Shown here: positions 1 through 8,567 of the stretch, in pieces
Layout of the letters: every line of letters starts with the position of its first letter
How positions within the stretch are numbered: position 1 is the first letter of the stretch
NCBI GenBank assembly: GCA_027488495.1
Contig: JAIYBO010000070.1
Location: 1-25,697 of the forward strand
Length of the DNA: 25,697 nt
Direction of reading: 5' to 3'
Source: Bacteroidota bacterium
GTDB taxonomy: Bacteria > Bacteroidota > Bacteroidia > NS11-12g > UBA955
Notes under the pieces: model-generated
Seen by the model: the letters and a program-made list of their open reading frames with translations, nothing else
Told to the model about the DNA's origin: nothing
Database searches by the model: none
Translations under genes and position numbers: made by a program

Positions 1-2
1 AA

Positions 3-56
3 GAAAAAATGGGCAAGCATTTTGCGAGTATATTTGGGTTAGAAATAAAATTATGA
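3..56 (+). CDS. 3' end of an unidentified upstream gene
   Basis: An open frame enters from the left edge and ends in TGA at 54-56, sharing an ATGA overlap with the ATG of the LemA gene at 53. Such a stop/start overlap is typical of coupled genes in an operon, which is the main reason to believe the frame. The visible tail reads roughly EKMGKHFASIFGLEIKL. It loosely resembles the C-terminus of the LemA protein next door (FAGIFGFEKK), so a LemA paralogue is possible; a regulator gene is another common neighbour in this position. Only 17 residues are visible, so no function can be assigned. Confidence 0.35.
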   Translation, partial: EKMGKHFASIFGLEIKL

Positions 57-646
57 CAAGCAAAACCATTCGTACCCTCGTTATCGTAGGGATTCTATTG
101 ATCGCTTTTTTGTGGATCAAAGGCAGTTACAACTCTTTGGTTGATAACGATGAAAAACTCACCACTAAATGGAATAACGTAGAGGTGGCCTATCAAACCC
201 GCGCCGATAAAATTATTCAACTTATCGAAACCGTTAGCGCTGAAGCCAAATTTGAAAAAAGCACACTCACCGAAATTACCAATGCCCGCGCCAGTGTTGG
301 ACAGATCAAAGTGGGCAATGAGCAGCTCACGCCCGAAAGCATTGATAAAATTGCCATGACACAACAATCTGCTTTGAGTCGATTGATGGTTGTGATGGAG
401 CGCTATCCAGATTTGAAATCCACTAAAGGCTTTGAAAACGTACAATTTGAAATTTCTGAAACGGAAAACATGATTCGTACTGCCAGAACCGATTACAACG
501 CAGCGGTACAGGAATACAATTTGAGCGTGCGTAAATTCCCAAGCAACATTTTTGCAGGCATTTTTGGATTTGAGAAAAAATCAGGCTTCGCGGCCGACAA
601 AGGTGCTGAAAAGCGTGTTGATGTGAAGGGTGCGTTTAGCGAATAA
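53..646 (+). CDS. lemA: LemA family protein
   Basis: A 197-residue LemA-family protein: a short N-terminal membrane helix (about residues 8-23) followed by a helical extracytoplasmic domain. The family hallmark right after the helix is visible: YNSLVDNDEKLTTKWNNVEV, then a long region with ITNARASVG and a C-terminal YNLSVRKFPSNIFAGIFGF stretch. The biochemical role of LemA is not settled; it is a membrane-associated protein often found beside TPM-domain proteins. Here it is followed with a 1-base gap by a TPM protein and then by a second TPM protein, so the three are almost certainly one operon with coupled translation. The start at 53 overlaps the stop of the preceding frame. Length is normal for the family. 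Confidence 0.93.
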   Translation: MTSKTIRTLVIVGILLIAFLWIKGSYNSLVDNDEKLTTKWNNVEVAYQTRADKIIQLIETVSAEAKFEKSTLTEITNARASVGQIKVGNEQLTPESIDKIAMTQQSALSRLMVVMERYPDLKSTKGFENVQFEISETENMIRTARTDYNAAVQEYNLSVRKFPSNIFAGIFGFEKKSGFAADKGAEKRVDVKGAFSE

Positions 647-647
647 C

Positions 648-1142
648 ATGTTGGCGCCTCTCTCCTTGGTTTTAACCCGTATTGCCATCCTGTTGGGTTT
701 CCACAAGCCCAAACCTTTGTTCACCAAAGTAGAGGAACAAGAAATTGTGGCGGCCATTGCGGCGGCGGAAGAAACCACTTCTGCTGAAATCCGCGTGCAC
801 ATCAGCAGTAAAACAAAATACAAGGATGTGTTGGTAGAGGCCAAAGCCACGTTTGACCGTCTAGGCATGCACAAAACCGAAGAGAGAAATGGAATCCTCC
901 TGTTTTTGGTTCCAACAAACAAGCAATTTGCCATTTTGGGCGATGAAGGCATCAACTCGAAAGTAGTCCCCGAAGCATGGGACCAAATCCGAGACCGAAT
1001 GCAGTCGCACTTTAAACAACAACAATTCAAAGAGGGCGTTCTGTTTGGCATTCAACAAGCCGGCGCCCTTTTATCGGATCATTTCCAACCGCGATTGACC
1101 AATCCCAATGAACTCAGTAACGAAATCTCTACCGATGCGTAA
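648..1142 (+). CDS. TPM domain protein, no signal peptide (LemA operon)
   Basis: A 164-residue protein with a TPM (YgcG/TLP18.3/Psb32/MOLO-1) fold. Visible family features are the opening helix with KVEEQEIVAAIAAAEETTSAEIRVHI, the strand/loop RNGILLFLVPTNKQFAILGDEGI and the terminal helix with FKEGVLFGIQQAGALL. The ATG at 648 lies one base past the lemA stop; a GTG at 630 in the same frame would overlap lemA by 17 bases and is less likely. The beginning (LAPLSLVLTRIAILLGF) is mildly hydrophobic but not a clear signal peptide, unlike the following paralogue. TPM domains are linked to membrane-protein maintenance and in some cases acid phosphatase activity; I infer an envelope role with LemA and do not claim an enzyme activity. 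Confidence 0.88.
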   Translation: MLAPLSLVLTRIAILLGFHKPKPLFTKVEEQEIVAAIAAAEETTSAEIRVHISSKTKYKDVLVEAKATFDRLGMHKTEERNGILLFLVPTNKQFAILGDEGINSKVVPEAWDQIRDRMQSHFKQQQFKEGVLFGIQQAGALLSDHFQPRLTNPNELSNEISTDA

Positions 1143-1935
1143 AATCACAACATCGCTAACGGTTTGGCTGCTATTCTTCCTATCCACAGTGAGTTTGGCC
1201 TTAAAAGCCGAGCAAACCTTACCCAAATACAATGGGCATGTGAACGATTTTGCGGGTGTACTTTCAGCCGCTGATCGCAAAGCCATCGATGATCGATTGT
1301 ATCGATTCGAAGATTCCACATCCGTTCAAATTGCTGTGGTTATCGAAAAATCGGCAAACGGTTATGCCGCCATGGACCGAGCAATGTTCTTGGCACGTGG
1401 CTGGGAGGTTGGCGTAAAGGGCAAAAACAACGGCATGCTGTTGTACATCGCCCTAGAAGATCGTAAATTCTTTACCGTTACCGCGGATCAGCTTCAAGAT
1501 CGATTGGGCGCCAGCCGGATTGGACAGATTCACAACGATTACTTGGTACCTTCTTTCAGAAACCAAGCCTATGCCGAGGGCATCATGCTCACCACCGACG
1601 CCTATGAAGCCGCCATCAGGGGCAAATTCAAAGGCAGAGCCACGAAAAAAGGCAAAAAAGGCGGTGGCGTATGGACCATTTTCGCCGCGCTTGTGATCTT
1701 ATTTCTGATGGCACGCAGCGGACGGGGCGGCGGCGGTGGCGGCTATTCACGCAATGGACATTACAATTCCGGACTCGGTGGCAATCCTTTCCTATGGGCT
1801 GCGCTTGGCAGTAGTATGGGCAGAGGCTTTGGCGGAGGTTCTTCTGGCGGTTTCGGCGGTGGTGGCTCTAGCGATTGGGGTGGTTTCGGTGGTGGCGGTG
1901 GCTTCAACGGAGGCGGTGCCGGCGGTAGCTGGTAA
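1135..1935 (+). CDS. Secreted or membrane TPM domain protein with Gly-rich tail
   Basis: A 266-residue second TPM protein, overlapping the stop of the first by 8 bases (ATGCGTAA). An upstream in-frame ATG at 1108 would give nine more residues, but starting at 1135 puts a clean signal peptide first (MRKITTSLTVWLLFFLSTVSLALKA). The domain start YNGHVNDFAGVLSAADRKAI is the classic TPM opening, followed by QIAVVIEKS and NNGMLLYIALEDRKFFTV. A transmembrane segment (VWTIFAALVILFLMA, about residues 180-195) precedes a C-terminus made almost wholly of Gly/Ser with Phe/Trp, ending GGGGGFNGGGAGGSW. This is the standard architecture of YgcG-type proteins: an extracytoplasmic TPM domain anchored by a C-terminal helix. 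The Gly-rich tail is low complexity and normal for the family. Confidence 0.92.
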   Translation: MRKITTSLTVWLLFFLSTVSLALKAEQTLPKYNGHVNDFAGVLSAADRKAIDDRLYRFEDSTSVQIAVVIEKSANGYAAMDRAMFLARGWEVGVKGKNNGMLLYIALEDRKFFTVTADQLQDRLGASRIGQIHNDYLVPSFRNQAYAEGIMLTTDAYEAAIRGKFKGRATKKGKKGGGVWTIFAALVILFLMARSGRGGGGGGYSRNGHYNSGLGGNPFLWAALGSSMGRGFGGGSSGGFGGGGSSDWGGFGGGGGFNGGGAGGSW

Positions 1936-1982
1936 TTCTCATCAAATCAGCGATTCACCTTTCTTTCCGATGGAATGTTTTG

Positions 1983-1990
1983 TACCTTTG
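1983..1990 (+). promoter_or_regulatory. Putative Bacteroidota -7 box of uvrA
   Basis: TACCTTTG matches the Bacteroidota -7 consensus TAnnTTTG and is followed by C. Only 8 bases separate it from the ATG at 1999, so the transcript would have a leader of a few bases at most. No clear TTG -33 element is present at the usual distance. Confidence 0.5.
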
Positions 1991-1998
1991 CAAATTCC

Positions 1999-4854
1999 AT
2001 GAAAAACGGATCTCCTTCGCACATTCACCTTCCCGATGCCAATGAACCCAGCATCGAAATTTTGGGTGCCCGGGAGCACAACCTCAAATCCGTTGATCTG
2101 GTCATCCCTCGCAACAAACTAGTAGTATTTACGGGCCTTTCGGGCTCGGGCAAAAGTTCTCTCGCGTTCGACACTTTGTTTGCAGAGGGGCAACGCCGCT
2201 ACTTGGAAAGTTTCTCAGCCTATGCACGCCAATTCATTGGCGATATGAAACGCCCCGATGTAGATAAAGTGCGTGGATTGAGTCCGGTCATCAGCATCGA
2301 ACAAAAAACGGTCAGCAAAAACCCCAGAAGTACCGTGGGCACAGTGACCGAAGTATATGATTTCCTGCGATTGTTGTTTGCCCGCGCCGGCGATGCCATC
2401 AGCTACATCAGTGGCGAAAAAATGGTGAAACTCACCGAGCAACAAATCATCGATGCGATGGTCAACAAATTCGAAGGTCAGAAAGTTGCCCTCCTCGCCC
2501 CTGTGGTGAAAGGACGTAAAGGCCACTATCGCGAACTCTTCGAACAAATCAAGAAAAAAGGCTATAACAAGGTTCGGATCGATGGACACATCACCGATAT
2601 CACCGGCAGCATGCAAGTGGATCGATACAAAATCCACGACATCGAAGTGGTGATTGATCGCTTACAAGTACAAGGCGTATCCACAGGCAGGTTGTCAGAA
2701 AGCGTAAAAATCGCCATGAAAATGGGCGGTGGAAATATGATGGTTCAAGACCAAGACAATGTTGTGGTCCCCTTTTCCAAGTTCCTGATGGACCCCATTT
2801 CCGGCCTCAGTTACGATGAACCCCAACCCAATTCATTTTCATTCAACTCACCCTACGGTGCCTGTCCAAACTGCGAAGGCATGGGCGAAACCGCCGAAGT
2901 CAATGTTGAATTCATCATCCCAGATCGCAGCAAATCCATCAACCGCGGCGGGATTGTCCCCATTGGCGAATTGCGCGAAAACTGGACATTCAGCCAATTG
3001 AGGGCTTTGAGCAAAGTACTCGACTTTAGCTTGGCCGATTCCATTTCCAAACTCTCCGAGCAGCAAATTGAGTGCATTTTATACGGCTACGATGAAACCA
3101 TCATGGTTACACACGTCAATCACCAAGGTCAAAAGAAGACCTACGAGAGCCAGTACAAAGGCGTTGTGCATTACATCACCGAGAATTACTTTGAATCTGA
3201 AGACGATAAACTCCGTCAATGGGCCGAAGAATTCATGCACCAAAAAACTTGTGAAGTGTGTTGTGGTGCCCGATTGAAAAAAGAATCGCTCCATTTCAAA
3301 ATTGCCGAAAAAAACATCGCCGAACTCAGCACCCTCAACATCGATGTGTTGAAAGCTTGGTTTGACCAAGTGGATGACAAGCTCTCCGAACGCCAGGCCA
3401 CCATCGCCACAGAATTGATCAAAGAAATCAAGAGTCGATTGGATTTTTTGGTGGGCGTAGGGCTGGGATATCTCACACTCAATAGCCCCGCGAGAACCCT
3501 TTCGGGCGGAGAAGCGCAACGCATTCGATTGGCCACACAAATTGGTAGCAAACTGATGAATGTGCTCTATATTTTGGATGAACCGAGCATTGGATTGCAT
3601 CAGCGCGACAATGAACGATTGATACAAAGTCTTCGTGATTTGCGCGATATGGGCAACACGGTTTTGGTGGTTGAGCACGACAAAGACATGATGCTGGCCA
3701 GTGATTGGTTGGTTGAAATTGGCCCCCACGCCGGCGTGCATGGCGGTCAGATCGTGGCCAGTGGCGAAGTGAAAGACTTCATCCAATCCAATGCCATCAC
3801 TGGCAAATACCTTCGGGGCGAAGACAGCATACCAGTGCCTCAAAAGCGTAGAAAAGCGGGCAAAGAGAAATTGGTGCTCAAAGGTTGTACCGGCCACAAC
3901 CTCAAGAACATTCAACTCGAAGTTCCCATTGGTCTGTTTGTAGCAGTCACTGGTGTGAGTGGCAGTGGAAAATCTAGTTTGATCAACGAGACCCTCTTCC
4001 CCGCCGCGCACAACAAAGTCTATGGCTCCAATCACAAACCCCTACCCCATACCAGCATTCAAGGACTGGAACATATCGACAAAGTCATTCGGATCGATCA
4101 AAGTCCGATCGGGCGAACACCCCGAAGCAATCCAGCCACGTATGTAGGTGTTTTTCAAGAGATTAGAAACCTATTCACCAATTTACCCGAAGCCAAAATC
4201 CGTGGTTACAAGCCTGGGCGATTCAGTTTCAACGTAAAAGGCGGCAGATGCGAAGCTTGTGGTGGCGGTGGAAGAAAAGTGATTGAGATGAACTTCCTTC
4301 CCGATGTGGAAGTATTGTGCGATGAATGCCAGGGCAAACGCTACAACCGCGAAACCCTTGAAGTGCGATACAAAGGAAAGAGCATCAACGATGTGCTAGA
4401 AATGTCGATTGACATTGCCGTTGATTTCTTCGAACACATCCCACTGATTCACCGAAAGGTGAAGACCATGCAAGACGTTGGATTGGGCTATCTCACACTG
4501 GGGCAATCGAGTACAACCATCAGCGGTGGTGAAGCGCAACGCGTAAAACTATCCACCGAATTGAGCAAACGCGATACCGGAAAAACCCTGTACATCTTGG
4601 ATGAACCCACAACTGGTTTACATTTCAACGACATCAAACAACTATTGGGGGTATTGAACATTTTGGTTGACAAAGGCAATACCATTGTGGTGATTGAGCA
4701 CAACATGGATGTGATCAAAGTGGCAGATTGGGTGATCGACATCGGTCCGGAAGGTGGTTCAGGTGGCGGTAACGTCATGACCCAAGGCACTCCAGAGCAA
4801 GTAGCCGAAGTGGCCGCTTCGCACACGGGTAGATTCTTGAAATTGGAGCTTTAA
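1999..4854 (+). CDS. uvrA: Excinuclease ABC subunit UvrA
   Basis: UvrA, 951 residues, the damage-recognition ATPase of UvrABC nucleotide excision repair. It dimerises, loads UvrB at lesions and acts in the cytoplasm. Both ABC modules are complete: Walker A GLSGSGKS near residue 45 (K52) and GVSGSGKS at 652-659 (K658); ABC signatures LSGGEAQRIRLA and ISGGEAQRVKL; Walker B ILDEPSIGL and ILDEPTTGL. Zinc-binding cysteines appear in CPNC/CEVCCG and in CEAC...CDEC. Length is normal for the family. The frame opens at 1975, but the ATG at 1999 is preferred: the UvrA alignment starts a little after it and a -7 promoter box sits directly in front of it, overlapping the longer version. It appears to be a single-gene unit between the LemA operon and purB. 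Confidence 0.97.
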   Translation: MKNGSPSHIHLPDANEPSIEILGAREHNLKSVDLVIPRNKLVVFTGLSGSGKSSLAFDTLFAEGQRRYLESFSAYARQFIGDMKRPDVDKVRGLSPVISIEQKTVSKNPRSTVGTVTEVYDFLRLLFARAGDAISYISGEKMVKLTEQQIIDAMVNKFEGQKVALLAPVVKGRKGHYRELFEQIKKKGYNKVRIDGHITDITGSMQVDRYKIHDIEVVIDRLQVQGVSTGRLSESVKIAMKMGGGNMMVQDQDNVVVPFSKFLMDPISGLSYDEPQPNSFSFNSPYGACPNCEGMGETAEVNVEFIIPDRSKSINRGGIVPIGELRENWTFSQLRALSKVLDFSLADSISKLSEQQIECILYGYDETIMVTHVNHQGQKKTYESQYKGVVHYITENYFESEDDKLRQWAEEFMHQKTCEVCCGARLKKESLHFKIAEKNIAELSTLNIDVLKAWFDQVDDKLSERQATIATELIKEIKSRLDFLVGVGLGYLTLNSPARTLSGGEAQRIRLATQIGSKLMNVLYILDEPSIGLHQRDNERLIQSLRDLRDMGNTVLVVEHDKDMMLASDWLVEIGPHAGVHGGQIVASGEVKDFIQSNAITGKYLRGEDSIPVPQKRRKAGKEKLVLKGCTGHNLKNIQLEVPIGLFVAVTGVSGSGKSSLINETLFPAAHNKVYGSNHKPLPHTSIQGLEHIDKVIRIDQSPIGRTPRSNPATYVGVFQEIRNLFTNLPEAKIRGYKPGRFSFNVKGGRCEACGGGGRKVIEMNFLPDVEVLCDECQGKRYNRETLEVRYKGKSINDVLEMSIDIAVDFFEHIPLIHRKVKTMQDVGLGYLTLGQSSTTISGGEAQRVKLSTELSKRDTGKTLYILDEPTTGLHFNDIKQLLGVLNILVDKGNTIVVIEHNMDVIKVADWVIDIGPEGGSGGGNVMTQGTPEQVAEVAASHTGRFLKLEL

Positions 4855-4951
4855 AAGCCCCATATCCTTTGATCAATTTTTAATTTTTGGCGATGAAATA
4901 TTTCGCTATGGCAAATGATCGAAAAATACGACGAAAACCGTGTTTCCATCG

Positions 4952-4959
4952 TATTTTTG
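4952..4959 (+). promoter_or_regulatory. Putative Bacteroidota -7 box of purB
   Basis: TATTTTTG followed by C fits TAnnTTTG exactly. Just four bases lie between it and the purB ATG at 4964, so transcription should begin at or next to the start codon (leaderless mRNA). It also argues against the GTG start at 4940, which lies upstream of this box. Confidence 0.6.
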
Positions 4960-4963
4960 CACC

Positions 4964-6322
4964 ATGGATGCTAGCCCATTGTACGCAATCTCCCCTGTAG
5001 ACGGTCGTTACGCCTCAGGAACCCAAGCCTTAAAGCCCTTTTATTCAGAAGCCGGCCTCATCCAATACCGCATTCGCGTTGAAGTGGCTTACCTATTTGC
5101 TTTGGCCGATGTAATCCCCCAAGTGGATTGGACTGCACTCAAAGCCCATAAAGAAATTCTTACCCAGTGGAGTCTTGCACTTCCCGAGGTCGATATCCAG
5201 CGCGTTAAAACCATAGAAAAAACCACCAACCACGATGTAAAAGCCGTGGAATATTGCATCAAAGAAAAATTGGATGCATTGGGGTTGCAAGCTTACAAAG
5301 AGTGGGTGCATTTTGGATTGACGTCGCAAGACATTAACAACACCGCCATTCCATTGAGCTTCAAAGAAGCCAGCGAACAAGTGATGTTGCCCGCTTTGCA
5401 AGCTGTGGTAGAGATACTCAAACAACAAGCACAGGCATGGAAAAACATTCCTTTGTTGGCAAAAACCCACGGTCAGCCCGCCTCTCCCACCATGTTGGGC
5501 AAAGAGTGGTATGTGTTTGTGGCCAGATTAGAAGGACAATTGAACGCACTCAGCACGGTGCCATTCTCTGCCAAATTTGGCGGGGCAACAGGCAACTATA
5601 ACGCGCACCACGTGGCCTTCCCTAAAATCAATTGGCCCCAATTTGGCGATCGTTTTGTGAAAGAAGACCTGGGCTTATTCCGAGTGCCCTTCACCACACA
5701 AATTGAACCTTACGATCATTTGGCGGCCCAGTTCGACAATTGGAAACGCATCAACACCATCCTCATCGATTTTTCAAGAGACGTTTGGACGTACGTGAGC
5801 ATGGAATACTTCAAACAGAAAATCAAAGAAGGCGAAGTGGGATCCAGTGCGATGCCACACAAAGTAAACCCCATTGATTTTGAAAATGCCGAAGGCAATT
5901 TGGGCATCGCCAACGCATTGTTTGAACACTTGGCCGCAAAACTCCCCATCTCCCGATTGCAAAGAGACCTCACCGATAGCACGGTGTTGAGAAATATGGG
6001 TGTGCCATTTGCCCATACCTTGATTGCGTTGAACAGCCTCACCAAAGGCCTCAACAAGTTGTTGCTCAACGAAGATGCATTGGCAAACGACCTTAACAAC
6101 AACTGGGCGGTTGTGGCAGAAGCCATCCAAACCATTCTCAGAAGAGAAGGTTACCCCAATCCCTACGAAGCCCTCAAAGAACTTACGCGCACCAATAGCA
6201 AAATCACAGAGGCAAGTATCGCAGATTTTATCAATGGACTGAACATTTCAGATTCTGTAAAAAATGAACTCAGACAAATCACACCATACAACTATACCGG
6301 CACGCATCCTAGCATGGATTAA
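4964..6322 (+). CDS. purB: Adenylosuccinate lyase
   Basis: Adenylosuccinate lyase, 452 residues, a fumarase/aspartase-superfamily enzyme that removes fumarate twice in purine metabolism (SAICAR to AICAR, adenylosuccinate to AMP). The protein follows the E. coli-type PurB: it opens DASPLYAISPVDGRYASGTQ, has the active-site segment KTHGQPASPT (His169, matching E. coli His171) and the superfamily signature GSSAMPHKVNPIDFENAEGN with the mobile-loop Ser295, the same number as in E. coli. The start at 4964 is chosen because the family alignment begins there and a -7 box lies just before it. The 3' end overlaps the longest possible reading of the following glycosyltransferase gene, but not the start preferred here. 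Confidence 0.96.
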   Translation: MDASPLYAISPVDGRYASGTQALKPFYSEAGLIQYRIRVEVAYLFALADVIPQVDWTALKAHKEILTQWSLALPEVDIQRVKTIEKTTNHDVKAVEYCIKEKLDALGLQAYKEWVHFGLTSQDINNTAIPLSFKEASEQVMLPALQAVVEILKQQAQAWKNIPLLAKTHGQPASPTMLGKEWYVFVARLEGQLNALSTVPFSAKFGGATGNYNAHHVAFPKINWPQFGDRFVKEDLGLFRVPFTTQIEPYDHLAAQFDNWKRINTILIDFSRDVWTYVSMEYFKQKIKEGEVGSSAMPHKVNPIDFENAEGNLGIANALFEHLAAKLPISRLQRDLTDSTVLRNMGVPFAHTLIALNSLTKGLNKLLLNEDALANDLNNNWAVVAEAIQTILRREGYPNPYEALKELTRTNSKITEASIADFINGLNISDSVKNELRQITPYNYTGTHPSMD

Positions 6323-6368
6323 GGCTTTTTGGTTTGATGTTCTTGGGAGCCCCAAAGGACGTAAAATC

Positions 6369-8462
6369 ATGAAAAAGACGGCCTGGATTACGGGAATCAC
6401 CCTCACCGTGGTGCTGATTTCTTGGATCGCCTTTCGGGGTATGCTGCTCGATTGGGCTTTCAAAAAAGCCGCAGAAAAACTGGATCGCAAAGGTTATTCC
6501 TTGGTTTGTAAGGACAAAGGTTTTACGTATTTGTTTGGGGTCAACCTCCAAGGCCTGTCGCTCAATTACAAGGCAGCCAACGACACCCAACCCGGTAAAA
6601 CTGTATTTGCTTGTAAAGAATTGGCGGTGGGATTGAACGTGTGGAAGTTTTGGGACATTGGCCTATCGGGCTTCGAAACCAAGGAAATGTCGCTCAATTT
6701 GATCAATCTACCCAATTATTGCAACTATTGTGGATTGATTGGCGGAGATCGCAAAAATAACGAAACCCAAACCAAGAGCAGCAAAGACCCCATCGTGAGT
6801 TTGTTTCAGCAATTGGAATCTTGGATTGGCAAGGCACCCAACCACCTCGAAATGACAGGCACAGCCTTGTCGCTCACCGATACCACAGGCACCATCGCCT
6901 TGAATTTACCCAACACCTTGTATCGAAACGATGCCATCCAATTGCAATTGAAGGCCACATCGCTCAAACGCGTGACTACCAAAGATCGCAAAGAGCACAG
7001 ACGACATCGCAAAAACGACCAAGATACACTGCCCGAAATCACCCAAAAACAAATTGAGTTTGTGTTGAGCGGCGATTTAGACAAAGACGACCTTACGGGC
7101 CATGTAAACATCACACCGGTAAAAAATCAAAAATACGTAAGTATCCCATTGGTATTGAATGGATTGGGCTTTTCCAAAGCCGAGTTTGAGGTGACTGAAT
7201 TGGGTGAATCATTTGGCGCCATCCACGCCGATTTACAGGGTGGATTTACGGGATTGCAAGTAGACGACGAGCGAATTTCAGACACATTGGTACAAATTGA
7301 TTCAGCGCACGGACGATTTGTTTGCGATGTAAAAGACGGATTTTTTGAACTCGATAGCCAGAGTTTGGTGCAGATCAACCAAATCAAAGCCAATCTTTTT
7401 GCTCAATATCAGGGTGGCAATAACCCCAAATACGCCTTGGGCATCCACATGCCAAGATTGAGGGCGAATGATTTCTTTTCGAGCTTGCCCGCAGGTTTGT
7501 TCAGAAACATCGGCATCCCAAAGGCATCGGGTAGCTTGGAATATCGCTTTCAGTTTGCGATGGAGCACGAAAAACCACGCGATTGCGTTTTAGAAAGCCA
7601 AATGTGGCCCAGCAAGGATTTCAGCATCGTGGAATGGGGACAGGTTGATCCTAGGATCATGAATGGCAATTTCACTTACACGTATTGGGACAAAGGAGAG
7701 CCCGTGGCCCAGTTTGAGGTAGGATCTGGCAATGGGAATTTCACCCCTTTGGAAAGCATTAGTAAGGATTTGGTTCGATGCGTGCTTCGCAGTGAAGATC
7801 CCGACTTCTTCCACCACCAAGGATTTTACATGGATGCTTTTCGCTCTAGCATCGCACAGAATTATCGTCAAAAACGCTTCGCCCGTGGCGGATCAACCAT
7901 CTCCATGCAATTGGTGAAAAACGTTTTTTTGGGTCGGAGAAAAACCATCGCCCGGAAAGTGGAAGAAATCTTGTTGACTTGGCTGATGGAACGTCGTTCA
8001 TTGGTGAGCAAAAACCGGATGATGGAAGTGTATTTGAACGTGATTGAATGGGGTCCAGGCATTTTTGGGGCCACCGAAGCTGCGCAATTCTATTTCCACA
8101 AACACCCCAGCGAACTCAATTTGGGCGAATGTACTTTTCTGGCTAGCATCATTCCCATGCCCAAAAAAGTGCGATGGTTTTTGGATTCGAATGGATGCGT
8201 AAAAAGCAACAACGGCCATTTCAGAGCCTTGAAAAATCGCTTACTGGCCAAAGATTCAGGCAGTATTGATACCACCATATTTCAGGTTTGCTTGCACCCC
8301 GATGCTTGGAATCGCCTCAAAGGCCCAGCCAAAAAACGCGAAACATTGGAGGTGATTTTCGATAATTTAATCGAAATGGGCTACCCTGAGGATGAAATGA
8401 ACATGGATGGCGTTGACGAAGTAGAACCGATCATCGAACCAAAAAAACTACCGAAGCACTGA
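6369..8462 (+). CDS. Membrane-anchored GT51 transglycosylase with AsmA-like N-terminal region
   Basis: A 697-residue protein ending in a GT51 peptidoglycan glycosyltransferase domain. The domain polymerises lipid II into glycan strands at the outer face of the inner membrane. Visible GT51 motifs: SEDPDFFHHQGF with the catalytic Glu at about 476, GGSTISMQLVKN, RKVEEILLTWLMER and MMEVYLNVIEWG. There is no penicillin-binding transpeptidase domain, so it is a monofunctional, MtgA-like enzyme. Unusually for MtgA, about 440 residues lie between the N-terminal membrane helix (TAWITGITLTVVLISWIAF) and the GT51 domain; their beta-rich, repetitive character recalls AsmA-like lipid-transfer proteins, which is an inference. 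The frame opens at 6264, inside purB; the ATG at 6369 is preferred because it gives MKK plus a membrane helix and avoids a 59-bp overlap. Confidence 0.85.
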   Translation: MKKTAWITGITLTVVLISWIAFRGMLLDWAFKKAAEKLDRKGYSLVCKDKGFTYLFGVNLQGLSLNYKAANDTQPGKTVFACKELAVGLNVWKFWDIGLSGFETKEMSLNLINLPNYCNYCGLIGGDRKNNETQTKSSKDPIVSLFQQLESWIGKAPNHLEMTGTALSLTDTTGTIALNLPNTLYRNDAIQLQLKATSLKRVTTKDRKEHRRHRKNDQDTLPEITQKQIEFVLSGDLDKDDLTGHVNITPVKNQKYVSIPLVLNGLGFSKAEFEVTELGESFGAIHADLQGGFTGLQVDDERISDTLVQIDSAHGRFVCDVKDGFFELDSQSLVQINQIKANLFAQYQGGNNPKYALGIHMPRLRANDFFSSLPAGLFRNIGIPKASGSLEYRFQFAMEHEKPRDCVLESQMWPSKDFSIVEWGQVDPRIMNGNFTYTYWDKGEPVAQFEVGSGNGNFTPLESISKDLVRCVLRSEDPDFFHHQGFYMDAFRSSIAQNYRQKRFARGGSTISMQLVKNVFLGRRKTIARKVEEILLTWLMERRSLVSKNRMMEVYLNVIEWGPGIFGATEAAQFYFHKHPSELNLGECTFLASIIPMPKKVRWFLDSNGCVKSNNGHFRALKNRLLAKDSGSIDTTIFQVCLHPDAWNRLKGPAKKRETLEVIFDNLIEMGYPEDEMNMDGVDEVEPIIEPKKLPKH

Positions 8463-8558
8463 CAATTTGTCGGACCGATCGCCGAATTGTTGCATAATTT
8501 AACGACATTTTGTCATTATTTATAACAAATTGTGCATTGGAATCGGATTTGAGCACAT

Positions 8559-8563
8559 AGGAG
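8559..8563 (+). promoter_or_regulatory. Shine-Dalgarno-like AGGAG before clpB
   Basis: AGGAG lies 4 bases before the clpB ATG at 8568. Such a site is worth noting because most genes in this window lack one. The spacing is short. The 105-base gap before clpB shows no exact TAnnTTTG box. Confidence 0.35.
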
Positions 8564-8567
8564 CACC

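Noticed and set aside
3079..4035. 318-codon open frame on the minus strand inside uvrA
   Set aside because: It is antisense to a fully conserved UvrA coding region; its translation has no recognisable family and reflects the codon bias of uvrA.
6264..6368. Longer N-terminus for the GT51 protein, overlapping purB by 59 bp
   Set aside because: It would overlap the conserved PurB C-terminus; the ATG at 6369 gives a normal MKK plus membrane helix. It cannot be fully excluded.
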